Source: Immersiella caudata
Lineage: Eukaryota; Ascomycota; Sordariomycetes; Sordariales; Lasiosphaeriaceae
Assembly: GCA_030512335.1 (NCBI GenBank)
Contig: JAULSU010000005.1
Span: forward strand, 3,658,001 to 3,722,000
Length of the DNA stretch: 64,000 nt
Direction of reading: 5' to 3'
Shown here: piece by piece, positions 43,701 to 55,900 of the stretch
How the letters are laid out: each line of letters opens with the position of its first letter
How positions within the stretch are numbered: position 1 is the first letter of the stretch
Made by a program: the position numbers and the translations under genes
The notes under the pieces: generated by a model
What the model saw: only the letters and a program-made list of their open reading frames with translations
The model's database searches: none
What the model was told of the DNA's origin: nothing

Positions 43701-46700
43701 GTGGCGATCCAAGGTCTCGACTCTGAGGTGCAAAAGAGTGAGCACTTCCAGCAGCTCGCCCGCTCCTTGGAAGAGGATCTCGAAAGCGCCCGCGAATCTC
43801 ACACGCAATTCTCCCAGGACATGGATGCCCAGATTCTTGCCAAAGATGGCAGAATCGCGGAACTCGGGCGCAGTGTTGAGGATCTTACGGCAGAACTCAG
43901 TAGCCGAACGCGCGAACTTAACTTGGAGCGTGACTCGCATGCTGACATCGCTCGTAAGACCGAGGAGAAGGAGCGTATGCTCAGCGCAGAGATCACACGC
44001 CTTAAGGAAGAGGAAGAACGATCCAAGGAAGCCTCAATGTTCCACCAGCAGGATCTCAGAGCTCAGGCCGAGATTGCCACCAGGGCTCAGCAGGACTACG
44101 AGCAAGAGCTTGTTAGGCATGCCGAAGCTGCCAAGCTTCTTCAGCAGATCCGGACTGAGCACAATCAGCTCAAGACTGAGTCCGCTGCTTGGAAGGCTGA
44201 AGCAGAGTCTGCCCGGTTGGCTCTCGCGCAGAGCGAACAGTCCTGGGAGGAGCGTCGCCAACAGCTTCAACAAGAAATCCACGAGATCAAGGCAAGGCGC
44301 GATGATGTCAACGCACAAAATAAACTCCTGCATCAACAGCTTGAGAGTGTCACCGCCCAAATTGGTACCCTCCAACAAAGCAGAGCCCAGATGGATAATG
44401 CGCCCGATTTGCCTTTGGCTGCCGATACTGCTGCTGAAGGCCTCAGGGAACTCAACAACTATCTGCGTCGCGAGAAGGAGATCCTGGAAGTGCAGTACGA
44501 CCTCAAGGTACAGGAAACCAAGAGACTACAGCAGCAAACCGAATACCTGCAATCGCAACTAGACGAGACGCGTCTCACGCTCGACCAACAGCGTCGGTCT
44601 GACGCTGACAGTGCAAGGAACTCGCTCACACACAAGGAACTCATGGAAAAACTCAACGAGTTGAATTTGATCAGGGAGAGCAATGTCACTCTCAGAAACG
44701 AGAACCAACGTACCCATGCCCAGCTCGAGGCGAAGGCAGCGAGGATCTCGGAACTGGAAGCGAGGATACAACCTCTCGAAGCCCGCATTGCCGAGCTGGA
44801 GCTTGACAAGACATTCCAGGAGGCAGAGATTAAGCAGCTTCAAGAAGCTCGGGACGGTTTGCAGAAGAGGATCGAGTCAATCCTGAGCAAATACGGCCAA
44901 ACTGACCACCAAGAGGTCGAGCAGCTGAAGGCAACCGTTGCCGAGTTGGAGACCGAACGGGACGCACTCAAAGCGTCTGAGCAGGCCCTGCAAGAGAAGG
45001 TCAAGGAGGCCGAGACCACTCTCGAGACCGAAAGAGGCAAATGGGCGTCAACTCGGGAGAGGCTCACGGACGACTTCAAGACCCGGTTTAGGAATATGAA
45101 GACTCAGCGGGACGAGGTTGTTTCGGAGAAGACAGGACTGCAAGCGAACCTTGACACGGCCACGGAGCGGCTAATGACAGTCGAGAAGGAGCTCGAAGCC
45201 GCGAAGGTCGAGCTGTCTAACTTGGAGGAAAAGAACAAGTTGCTCGGGCAACAAGCCGCTGTGCCAGCGGCCGATCTGCAGTCCGCGACCCCGGCTCTGG
45301 GAACTGTCGAGCAAGTTGTTGTTCAGGACCCAGGGCTTTTGCAACAACTCGAGAACCTCAAGCAACAGCTAGAGGACGTTACATCCCAGAAGGCCGCTGT
45401 TGACGCCAAGCTGGAGGAGCTCAGGATGGAGTTGGCCACCGCACTTTCCGAACGAGACGAGGCCCGCGAACGCGCTGCACAACAGCCTGTGAACGGAACC
45501 GACATCGAGATGCAGAGCGCGGCGGATGCGGGCCAACCTGGGCATACGCCTGTCACGGCCGGTCTCTCGGATGAGGAACGCAAAGTTTACGAAGACAAGA
45601 TTGCGGCGGCAGAAGCCAAGGCGGCCGAGTGCGAAGCTAAAGCCAAAGAACTCGAGGAGCACGCAGACAGCATCGTCAAGCAGCGATCCGAGAAGATGAA
45701 GAGCGCACTGAATAAGAAGCTTGCGGAATCCAAGGAGGAACTCGCCAAGCAAGCGCAAGCTGAAAAAGAGGAGCTCCAGAAGCAGTTCGATCTCAAGTTG
45801 CAGCAAGAGCTGGCCATCATCAAGGCCGAACAGCAAACTTCCGGGCCACAAAACGGCGTGCCAGCGACTCCTGCAAAGCCCGTGGACATGCAAGCTCCAC
45901 AAACGCCAACAGTTGCAACTCCCGGACTCGGCGACCTGTCAAGCTTGAGCGATGCCCAAACGCGAGATTTACTCTCTTCAAACCCAACGGTTATGAGCAT
46001 TGTCCGGGCCAATGTGAAGAAACTTGCTGCGGTGGAGGCGAAAAAGGCACGCGATGAGATGGAGGTCACCATCAAAGCCGAGTACGACCAAAAGATTGTC
46101 AGCGCAAAGGAGCAAGCCACAGCGCTCTCTGAGAAGAAGTCGGCCCTTCGGATCAACATGCTAGACCGGCAATCGAAGACGGCGCAGGCAAAGATCGCGG
46201 TGGTCGAGACAGCTGCTAAGGAAACGCCGCAGCGTCCTGTAGTTGAGGTGTGGGAGATTGCTAAGGACGCCAAACCCCCAACCCCAGCAGTCACACCTGC
46301 GCCGGCTCCTGCCCCGACTGCCGCTGCTGCGGTGCCGGCCTCAACCGCTGTCTCTTCCGCAACGCAGCCCGTGGTATCACAAGGTGGGTCCCCTTCTGCC
46401 TCGCAACAGTTTGGTTTCAATGCTAACAAGCCGCCAGATGTCCCCCAGACCGCAGCCTCTGTGGTTGCAACGGAGGAGGTTAAACCACCGTCTTCTGAAA
46501 TTCCAAGCGGGGTGCCAGTACCGGCGAAGCCTGTCACGGCAACCTCGATTCCAAATCCATTTGGGCAGCCACCTACTGCGAGCACTTCTGCTGTGAACCC
46601 GTTCGGCGCCCCGGCGGCCGCGGTGGGCCAACCAGTCCAAGGACAGCAACCAGCTCGGACGGGAATACCAGTGCCCAGGGGCGGTGCTGCTGGCGGCCGC

Positions 46701-46922
46701 GGTGGTCGTGGTACATACCAGGCTGGACAAGGCCGAGGACAGGGGCAGCGAGGCCGCGGTGGCTTTGGTCGCGGTGGGGCTCAGGGGGGGTTGAACCCGG
46801 GTGCGGGCGAGTTCAACCCAACAGGGACAGGCAACAAACGGCCTAGGGAAGACGCAGGGGTCAACGCAGGCGGGGCGGGCGCGAAACGTCCCCGGGGCGG
46901 AGGACCGCCTGCCTCCCAGTAG
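40715..46922 (+). CDS. MLP1/TPR-like nuclear pore basket protein
   Basis: Exons are 40715-40997 and 41059-46922 (intron of 61 bp, phase 1), giving 2048 aa. Residues about 50 to 1650 are almost unbroken heptad-repeat coiled coil rich in E, Q, K and L with no transmembrane segment. In the middle, RDLSTQIHVLIFNIHAREKG and the FVVFKDIYELQEKNQELLRVTREL block match the conserved TPR/MLP1 region. The C-terminal about 300 residues change to a Pro/Ala-rich region with few FG-like pairs (NPFG, QQFGFN) and end in a Gly-Arg box (RGGAAGGRGGRGTYQ..., RGRGGFGRGG) and a basic KRPREDAG patch, a probable nuclear signal. Such proteins form the nuclear-basket filaments and act in mRNP quality control, spindle checkpoint anchoring and chromatin organisation. 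The length fits fungal Mlp1-type proteins (about 1900-2100 aa). It is the longest gene in the window. Confidence 0.93.
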
Positions 46923-49900
46923 AAATGAGAGGCCAGGGGTCCAACGTGACAGGTGGCGGACGATGGGGAGATGATGATATCTTAGGAAGGAGGTTCAGGT
47001 CTACGAAGGGGACAATTTCACTGGCGGCGAGATGGCCAGGTTGTATCTTGTACTGTTACTGTTACGGAAGCGCTAACAATGGCGCAGAGGTTCTTTTGTC
47101 TTGAGGGGGACGTTGATGAATGGGAAAAGCGATATCAACAGGTTGAATCGAGCTACGGAAGTCATGGAAGTTCCCGATTTCAAGGCACTAGTGCCCAAAG
47201 TACGAAGGCCTGATTTGGAACTCGGTGAGAATAAACTGGGTCGGGCAACGTTGATTTACGATCTACTGGACACTCGTAGCGTGGACCACCGTTTCCCCAT
47301 CCTAGCAAGGGGGCCCGGCAGGAAGGGAGTTATCAGGACCATTTGTGACTTGCTTGTCTCCACCGTCTACCGTCTCGGAAGTGTGCGTGATACTAGTACT
47401 GCACCCATTCTTTTTTTTTCTGTTTGTTTTTAGAGAAATGCACAAACTCCGAATCCGTTCTCCGAGCGGACGTGCGGGCGTGCGGGCGCGCTGGGGGGCT
47501 ATTCCAAATTCACAACTGACGATGGTGGCGACGTCGTTCCAGCCAACCAGCCACTCTAGCCGGGCCGAAGACGGTTTGTCAGACGCATACGCACCCTTGA
47601 TCTTGAGATATTGTTGGATGGAGAGGCGGTGGGGAAGGGTTGCCATATAACATGCGGGTACGATGATGCAAATCATGGGGTGGTTTGTAGATGCGTGCCT
47701 ATTGCGTAGGGTTGGATCTGGCTGATTGTGAAGTACCTATGTTAAAGAGGATGCTGTGATGACGGAGCGAGGTCGTTGCCCGTTGAGGAAATCAATGGTC
47801 ACCGGTCTAAAGGCCCGCGTTTTTTGTCTTGTCTGGGTGATGTGTGCGGACCATTTTTTTTTGGTTGTATTTGATGTAGGTATGCGTAGGTGGATCAGAG
47901 GGCGGTGATTGTCGCTATTGGATGTGGACATCTGCCCATTGCGGGTTTTGACTGCGGGTTTTGGAACCGTTTTCCGCGGGTTATTCTAGAAGTACTACGG
48001 TTTTGGGCCACACAAGATGCTATGTGAATGCGGCATAGCCACAAGAGTCACTAGCCGGCTCTTGAGACGAGGGGTGGTGGTCTCTCAACTTGAACGTCGA
48101 TGCGGAAGAAGCCGTCGGGAACAGGCTCTCGCGACAGAGTGTCGACTGCAGGTTGTTGAGGCGGAGGTGCTCGTTCGGGCATGCCCGGCTGCGAGCTGAA
48201 GGGCTGCGCTGCTCGGTGCAGAACCCGCGGTGTTGTTACATGTGGTCTCCGCGATGGCGCACACAGGTTACATCATATATCGCACGCTGGGAGCGAGCAG
48301 GGCCGACTCTCTCGGAATGGCAGCAGGATGCCCGATGGAATGCTCTTCGTCTACCGAACTGCACCAATCAGTCTGGGCATTACGGATTCCATGCGAGCGC
48401 AGGTCGTCGGCGATAGGTTCCAAGCCTTCCAGTCGCCCGGCGCGGTGAGCGGATGGTGCCGGTTCCGTGCTTGCCACGAGGCTGTGCTGATGCCCGCGAT
48501 GTTTGGGCCGCGTCGCACCAAGAAGGCGGTCTGGGAAGAGCAGAGGCAAGGCGGGAGACAGTTCGCGATCGGCACCTTGGGAGGAAGGACAAGGGACGGT
48601 GGCTTGTCGCGATGCATCCCCCAACAGCCGAGTTGTCCCCCGTTGCTGTTTACTGATATCTCGAGGCCAGACATCATTTGCGGGATGGCCAAGTACTTCG
48701 TCCATATGTACCCCACCTGTCCCTGTTTCCCCAACCGAGACATCTAATGCTTTGATGGAGGGTGTGAAGAGTAGCAGACAGATCGGCTGGGCTCATATGA
48801 GCGTGTCTCATTTGACGGCTAGGATGGACACAGCGTTGAGGAGATCAAAGTTCCTCAGGAGGCTTTTCAGCCCTACGAGAAAGCTGACACCCGATTTCTC
48901 CACCTTTCTGAGCCCAAGATAGGGTGCTGACTAGAAACGCCGCGTTCCACAGCGTTGGGTCTCGAGCGGTTTCGCTTCACCAAGGTTTTTGCCCAGGTTC
49001 TGAATCACTTCCAGGTCGGCGAAGGGCCATCATACCTGACTGCACTATCGATGTCTGCTCTCGATTTGAGATGGCACTGCCCAACATGGCGTAGGGCCCT
49101 AATGACCGTGTTACCTACCAGAAAAGAAAGCCCAGAGCAACTCATGATCCACTTGCACGACCCAGACATCTTTCGATGTGGGAAGAGTCGATTCGACCGA
49201 ATAGCCGAGTGTGTGTGTCAATTGCAGGATCGGGTTCAGCCATGAGGTCGAAGAGGAGCTGAATCCTGCTGGTGGAGCGTGGTGGTCAACCTGGACTGGG
49301 CAGTTGTTCGCCAGCCCCTTCAACCCCGCGCGTTTTGTTTCGAATCCACTGCGACTCACCGAGTGCCCAGGAAGCAGCCTTCTTGATTGGCTGCAGCCCT
49401 CGTAACCCGTCGAGGGCTCCGAACCCACAGTGGCAGCGGTGTATCGCGCCGTCACAGGCCCCATCAGGAACCTTCTGCAGCCCCGCCACGACAATGCTGT
49501 CAAAGATGCGGACGAGTTGCACGGCGGCGCAGTGCAGGCATACAACGAGACCAGAGTTGTTGAGAGCGAGCAGGAAACGGAGTTGGGATGCCATTGACAG
49601 GGCCCAAGCGAGCACCTACTCCACCGTCAGTCTGCTTGAGGAGGGCAAAATTGCCTCTTGCGACCCCTCATCTGGGTTTGTTTTGGGTTCGGCTGCCGAG
49701 TTAGCAGATGCCGTTGGTCAAGAGGTCCGAAGGGGTCCGAATAACAAGCCAGATGAAGCCAAAGAAACGGCCGGTTAGGTATCTCGAGATGGAACCATCG
49801 CCATGACCGCCGCACAACCTCGCAATCGCCTTCGGCCGTCGCACTGTGCCGTCTCGTTCCTCGCATAGCGGCGCTGGGGGTTGATCAGAAGTAGATACCG

Positions 49901-52900
49901 ACCTGGTGAGGGCCCCCGCCCTCGCCATGACTGGTCCATTCGGACAGTTAGTGGTAAAATTACCCTGCCAACTACTCCTCAAGTGCGTAGGAAGCAAAGA
50001 GGAGCAGCAATTGATCGGCCTGGGTCCACGGTTGATTTCGGTAGATGGGAGCCCCAAGGGTCGGAAGGTCGAAGCTATCTAGGGTAGCCGCCAGGCAGCA
50101 GAATTTCGTCCTTGAGCAGGTTTCCAGTCAATTATCGTTCGGTGCCATTCGGCGCTTTCGGTGCATCGCGGCTTCGGAGAGCGGAAATTGGTTTGTGATG
50201 CGCTGTTCGAATGAGGAATGATTGCCTTAGGCGAACTTTTCCCAGAACCCATCTTCAACCTGACCGCTAAGGCATGTGTCATCGCAGACGAGCAGCTCGA
50301 CCCGATTTTGTAATCAACAGCTAAAAACAGACGCCATCCTCCCTTCTCGTCGTCAACAGTGTTTCTGCTCGACCGCATTGAGCCTACTCTTGGCCTTCCA
50401 CGGCAACTGAACACGACGGACCAGAAAGAGCCCGGCTTGCCCGCCTTTTCGTGGTGGTGAGGTCGAGACGCAGGCCACAGACTGGCGGAAGTTGCGGAGC
50501 TCTGGCGCCGATTCTTCCATGGTGCTGCGCCCCCTTGGGCGGCATGAGAGATGCGGTACGAGTGTACTTTGTCCTCCACACCTTGGGCCGCGCCTCAATA
50601 TGAGGCTCGCTTGACGGGCCCGTTGGGAGAATCGTAGCCCTGTCCATCCGCTGCAAAGGTCTTGCAGGTGGCTCGCTCGCGCGCGCAACACAACTCGGGG
50701 ACAGGCTCCACAAAAACCCACTTGGACCCCAACTCGAACCCGAGAGGAGCCGTCTGGGTTCCGCGCTTTTCCCCTGCCCCGCACCGCCCTGTCGCTCCGA
50801 CTGAGAAGGACAACGGCCGGCGACCACCATGGGACAGCGTCGCAGCACACAACACAACGGGAACCCACCCAGACGGAGAATTTCCAAGCAACTGGTCGCT
50901 GACTCGTTCAGTTACGCTTCCGCTCCACCTCTTCCCGCGCTCTCGGTGCGCAAAGAGGCATAGCACAACCGTGTCTCCAACAACGGTGCGATACCTGCCC
51001 AGAAGATCCTACGATGAAAAGGGCTCTGAAGTGCCGGGCAGTAACTGTGTCCCACGTTGCACCGCGCACCCACTCCGATCCAGCTACCGCACAAGACAGA
51101 GGCACGATGAATTACACACACCCCGTCGTTTGGCCTGGCAATGAAGACCTGCAGAGTAATCCGATTACAAAGAAGCATGCTGGTTCCAGTCCAGAATGAT
51201 TTCACACCCGTCCTTCCTCGACCGGTCTGTACCTAGGTCGAGGCCATCATGGCCCGGTACGCTACTGCGAGTGATTTCTGCTCAGGCGGGGAAGTTGTGG
51301 CTATGAGGAACTTTGGGGATCCCCAAGCAGCAATGTCAACGCCGAGCAGCGTCGGACTCCTCACTGCAAGTGCCGCACATGACAGGCCTGTGTCGACGAC
51401 GGCACTGTGCATGGTTTTCTTCGCTGAAAAGCAGTTTTACCTGTCTCCGTTGTTCCAAACTCCGTCCGATGGCGGGCGACGACACCACCAAACCCGCATC
51501 AGATGACGTTGCCGTGCCATCTCCGTTGAAGACAGGTCCTAGGATCCTGCGATCAGTGCAACATAGACCTGTTGAATTTCGACGTCGAGAGTCGCTGGCA
51601 ACAAGACTTTCTCTCGCATTAAGCACCCAATAGACAAGACAGCCACAAGGGGCTCACCGGGAATCCTTTGACAATGGCTTGCTGTTTGATTGCACCCAAG
51701 CTGTCTCGGGTGCAGCTCCGCGTGAGGGGCTAGCGGGTGCGAGCTCCCCTCAGCCCTACAGACACTTCACCCGGCCGCGGAATGCGGGCAGGGCGGCAAG
51801 CCCGAGAATGCAAATCAGGTCAACGGGCGGTTTGGCTTGGCATGCAGACTCCCATCTGTCCTCAGTGTGCCATTGCAAATTGCAGTGAGCACCTAGCAGA
51901 CAAAGCACTCGCACCACGACACTCATCAGATGGCGAGTAACGTAGGGTGGGCGCAGCAGCTCGTCCCGCGATATCCCCCGCGACGGCAAGCGGTCCCATT
52001 CCCACACCGCCAGACCAAAGGTGGCACTTACCAAGCCCTCGACATACGTGTGGCAGCCACTGGCCCAAACGAGATCTGTATCCCGACACAGCATCGGCGT
52101 TGATAGTGAACCGCCGAGTACCCAAGTTCCGTCGTTACACGGCCAGCAGCTGGCCCAAAGTCGCGGCGGCGGCGGCAGCAGCTGGCCAACGCTCGCCGTG
52201 ATGGCCTGACTCGATCGGTACGCTCGTGGACGTTGGTGAAGGGCCTCGCCGCCAGAAGGTGCCGTTTTGGCCGCTAAGGAAAAGCTTATGGCGAGTCAAC
52301 AGGCAAGGTTTGATGTTTGTTTCGACAGCAAGCTGCCAGCTCACGGCTGGAATTGATCGTCAGACCTGCTGGGCGTGGGGAACTCAATCCTTCCAAGGGC
52401 AGCAGCTCTGAGGTGTGTGGAGAAAGCAGTCAGCCACCAGCCCTACGAAATGCGCGAGGGAAAATAGAGATATTACATGACGAAAGCACAGACAGTCCCG
52501 CACCCCCCCCCTTCAAGTACTTGGACCGAGCACCCGCTCCTCCAACAAGCGGAAACTAGACACACTCCCCACCCCGGTCGAATCAACCAGACTCGAAGTA
52601 TCCGCAGTATCGCCGTATTCGCCAGGAGGAGCAAACGCTTCCTTTCGCTCGGCCATCTCTTGGAACCAGTATTGCAGTGGTCTTCATTCAGTTGTCACAT
52701 TTTCTGCAGCAGGGTAGCCATTCGAGTGCGCTTGGATCAATTCTACCGTTCGAAGGCGTCCTGTTGATTCCAGCCCTTGTCCTGCTTGCACCCCCCACAA
52801 TTCCTGACAAATTTCCCAACTGTCAACCCGCAGCCGAAACGGAGAAGGCGCCAAGCTCTGGAGCCGCCAAGACAGGCGATGCGAGCGTTTTGAGTGGAAC

Positions 52901-55900
52901 CGACACTCGTCCCACTCGTCCCACTCGCCCCGAGACCCTTGCAGGGCTGTCCCAAAGGGGATATTTTGCCCTCTTTTCAAGGAATCTGGTCATACCCGCT
53001 CTCTTGGCAAGATGCACTGCACTTCTCGCTTCAGCCCTCTTTTGGAAGCCAGCTTCGACCCGATTGGGCTGCTCGTGTAGGCCACCTCACTGGCAGACTT
53101 GCCGCGGATGATTTGCTGATTGTTGAAAGAAGGAGGTGTTCAGGCGCCCTTCACTTCATTTCGCCCCTTTGGCAAAACAGGAGGTTCTCCTCTGGCGCTC
53201 TTCGGTGGTTGGTGTTTACGAGGGCGTGGTTGCGAACTGGGGTTGTCGGTTGCTATACGGAGCACTCCGTACCTACGCCGCACGCTTGGGCGATTCACAG
53301 GAAACCTGGGACGTGTCGGAGAAGAAGGCCAGGAAAGGAATGTTCACACCCCACCCGGCGGACCCGGCGGGCTGGGGCTCGAGACAGGAGCTGTCAACGC
53401 TGCGTCAGGCGATCGCTTGTGGCGCCAAGTTTGGCTGATGGTCGCGGCTATTTTGCGCGCGCAAGCCCCAGTTGTCACGGTGGCTTGTTGGGTGCCCAAC
53501 GCTGTTGGGGGCCAGCGTGGCTTTCTGTACGGAACTTTTGGCGACAGATGCCGTCGCTGCCCATCGATGCCTCCTTTGCAAAGCGCGGCAATGGTTCCTC
53601 TTGCTTTTGTGCTCCCTTTTGACCCTATTGTTCCTTTTGCTTGACAGACAGCTTTGTGGCGCGCTCAACAAAGGGGAGAAACCCGCCCCAACACCCACTG
53701 GCGACGGCCGCTAGTTGACGTCGGCCCACAAACTTGCCTCTCGGAGAGAGCTCCGTTCACTCACAAGTCCGCCGGGGCTAGCGACAGTGGAAAGTCCTTT
53801 CCCTTTTCCTGGGGACTTCAGTTTTTAGAAACACAACATCGAAAGGGGCCGGGAGAACAAGGCATCACCCTGCGCTGGCTGCGTCCAGAACATTGGGAAC
53901 CCCTGGGAGGTTGTCAAAAGTACGCCTGGCCTCGCCGCTCAAACCGAATCCTGCCCAGCCATGGAACCAAACGACGCGCCCACCGCGTATTGAGTCACGC
54001 ATGACCCTCCGCGTGGGAGGGAAATCTCCGTCACTTGATCTTGACGGCGTGGCATCCGAGCCTTTTCCACGGGACCATGGCAACAGCCCGCTTTGCCTCC
54101 TTTGACGCACACTAGAAAAACACACGCCCCTAGGTATGGTACCTCACTCACCCATGTAGTCAAGATTTAGGAAACCGGCGAGTCTCTCGTTTGCGTATCC
54201 CCTGTTCTTGCGTTTCTTTGCGCTTTGGCGCTCCATTTTTTTTTTTTGAGTTGACACCAAATGTCCTTGGGCATTTTAATGGCGTCCGCAGCGCCCTGAA
54301 TTCCCGGTGCTACGAGTTTCTCGAAGGGGTTATTTAGCCCTCTTTTTTAGAAACGCGTTTCACTTCTGAGCGAAGGAGCCCTTCATGGCTGAATCCTATG
54401 TTTCTCTTCTATCTTTTCTGTTTGCCACTTGCTTTAGATGCTGTGGCTTCTTTGCTCGAATAGAGAATATCTCTGCAGAGACAGAAGGAATGTCTTCGCA
54501 TTTTGCTGATTCCAAATAATTCGAGTTGCATTCTATCTACTTTGGGTACTCTAACGCTCGTCATTGTCATATGTCCGCACTAAACCCGATTCCGAGGGAC
54601 CCGGCGCACGGGTCGGGCGCTTGGCGGCCGGACCAGTCAACGTTTGCCCATTCCCGAAAAGGGTGACGAAGTCCCTTCTTCGGACCCCGCGGAGCAATTG
54701 CGAGTCGTCATGGGCTTAGGAATACGCGGCTGTGCGTGACCAACTCTGCTCGTTGATTTGGAAGGAAGAAGAAGAAAGACATGCAGGCTACAGAACTCCT
54801 CAGTTGGGATCCAGATGCGGTAGTTAGTCCACAGTCGATCTTTCTGAGATGAGGAAAAGACCCCGAAAACCGGGGCCCGAGGAATTGGCATGCGTGACAC
54901 CACCCCCGCCCATGGGGCGGATGATATCCCGTCGGGCTTAGTGATCACTTTATTTCTTCCCCCGACCGCTTGGAGGCGTTCTGTCGTGCTACGTGCCAAC
55001 TCCGACGGGGTTCAGGGCCCAGAGGGTAAGTAACCTGAAAACTGAATCATTATATCCTGTTATTCCCTTCGCAGGTTTTGAGAGGCTGTGAACAACCGGC
55101 GAAGACTCGGCATGTAATTAGTTGCTTTTGGTCTCGTCCTCGGAAGAGAAGTAAACATGTAGCACGCCGCGCGAATACGTCGCGGAGTTGTCTTCATCCG
55201 AGAGAATACGCTGTGTTTCAGGGGGGATATGTGATTGTGATCAGTACCATTGTTGCCCGAGCTGCGATTTGCGCCTGTCCAGGTCTTCTCCTCATGCTGT
55301 CCGTTTCTCGTTGCGCAACTCAACGGTTAGGTCCAGTGTCACCGTTCAGTCGACTTCCTTCTCTGCGAGGGGTGTATCTATAGACACCCTTCATCAATGG
55401 TCTCGAAGGTCTCGACCCGATCTTCATCGCGCTCAGGCGCCTAGACTTTGCGCGCGCAAATGATAAAATGGATGACCGATATGTTTACAAACCTCATCGC
55501 CCAGGTTTTCTATCTCTGGATGCTGGCTGTGATGTTCAACTCCCCAGGGTAATTGTGGCTCAGGGGGAGATCCTGGGGCGAATGTACATTATTGTTCCAA
55601 GCAAGCAGGGGCGTGGCGCTTCCGCGATGGGTAGGAGGTTGTGGGTAATTCCATAGACATTGTACCTGCATGCAGACGCCCTATGGGAAGGGGGGTGTAA
55701 GGAGGCGGCCGTCGGGTGGAGGGGGCTGTTGATATTGCAGTCCTGCACTGCCGAGTTGCAGTTTCTCGGAGGTATATAGGCCCCTTTGGGACAGACGCGC
55801 TTCTAAAGTTGATCGGAGCCCATGGGAAGGTGAGCTGGCGGTAGGGCCAACCAAGGGACCTTTGCGGATCGTGATCTGACAACAGGAGGCCGGTGTCCAC

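Noticed and set aside
48181..48747. 188-codon ORF near 48 kb
   Set aside because: No recognisable motif, and comparable frames exist on the opposite strand.
52894..53622. 242-codon ORF, the longest in the gene-free region
   Set aside because: Composition is rich in R, C, W and S, there is no domain, and overlapping frames of similar quality occur around it.
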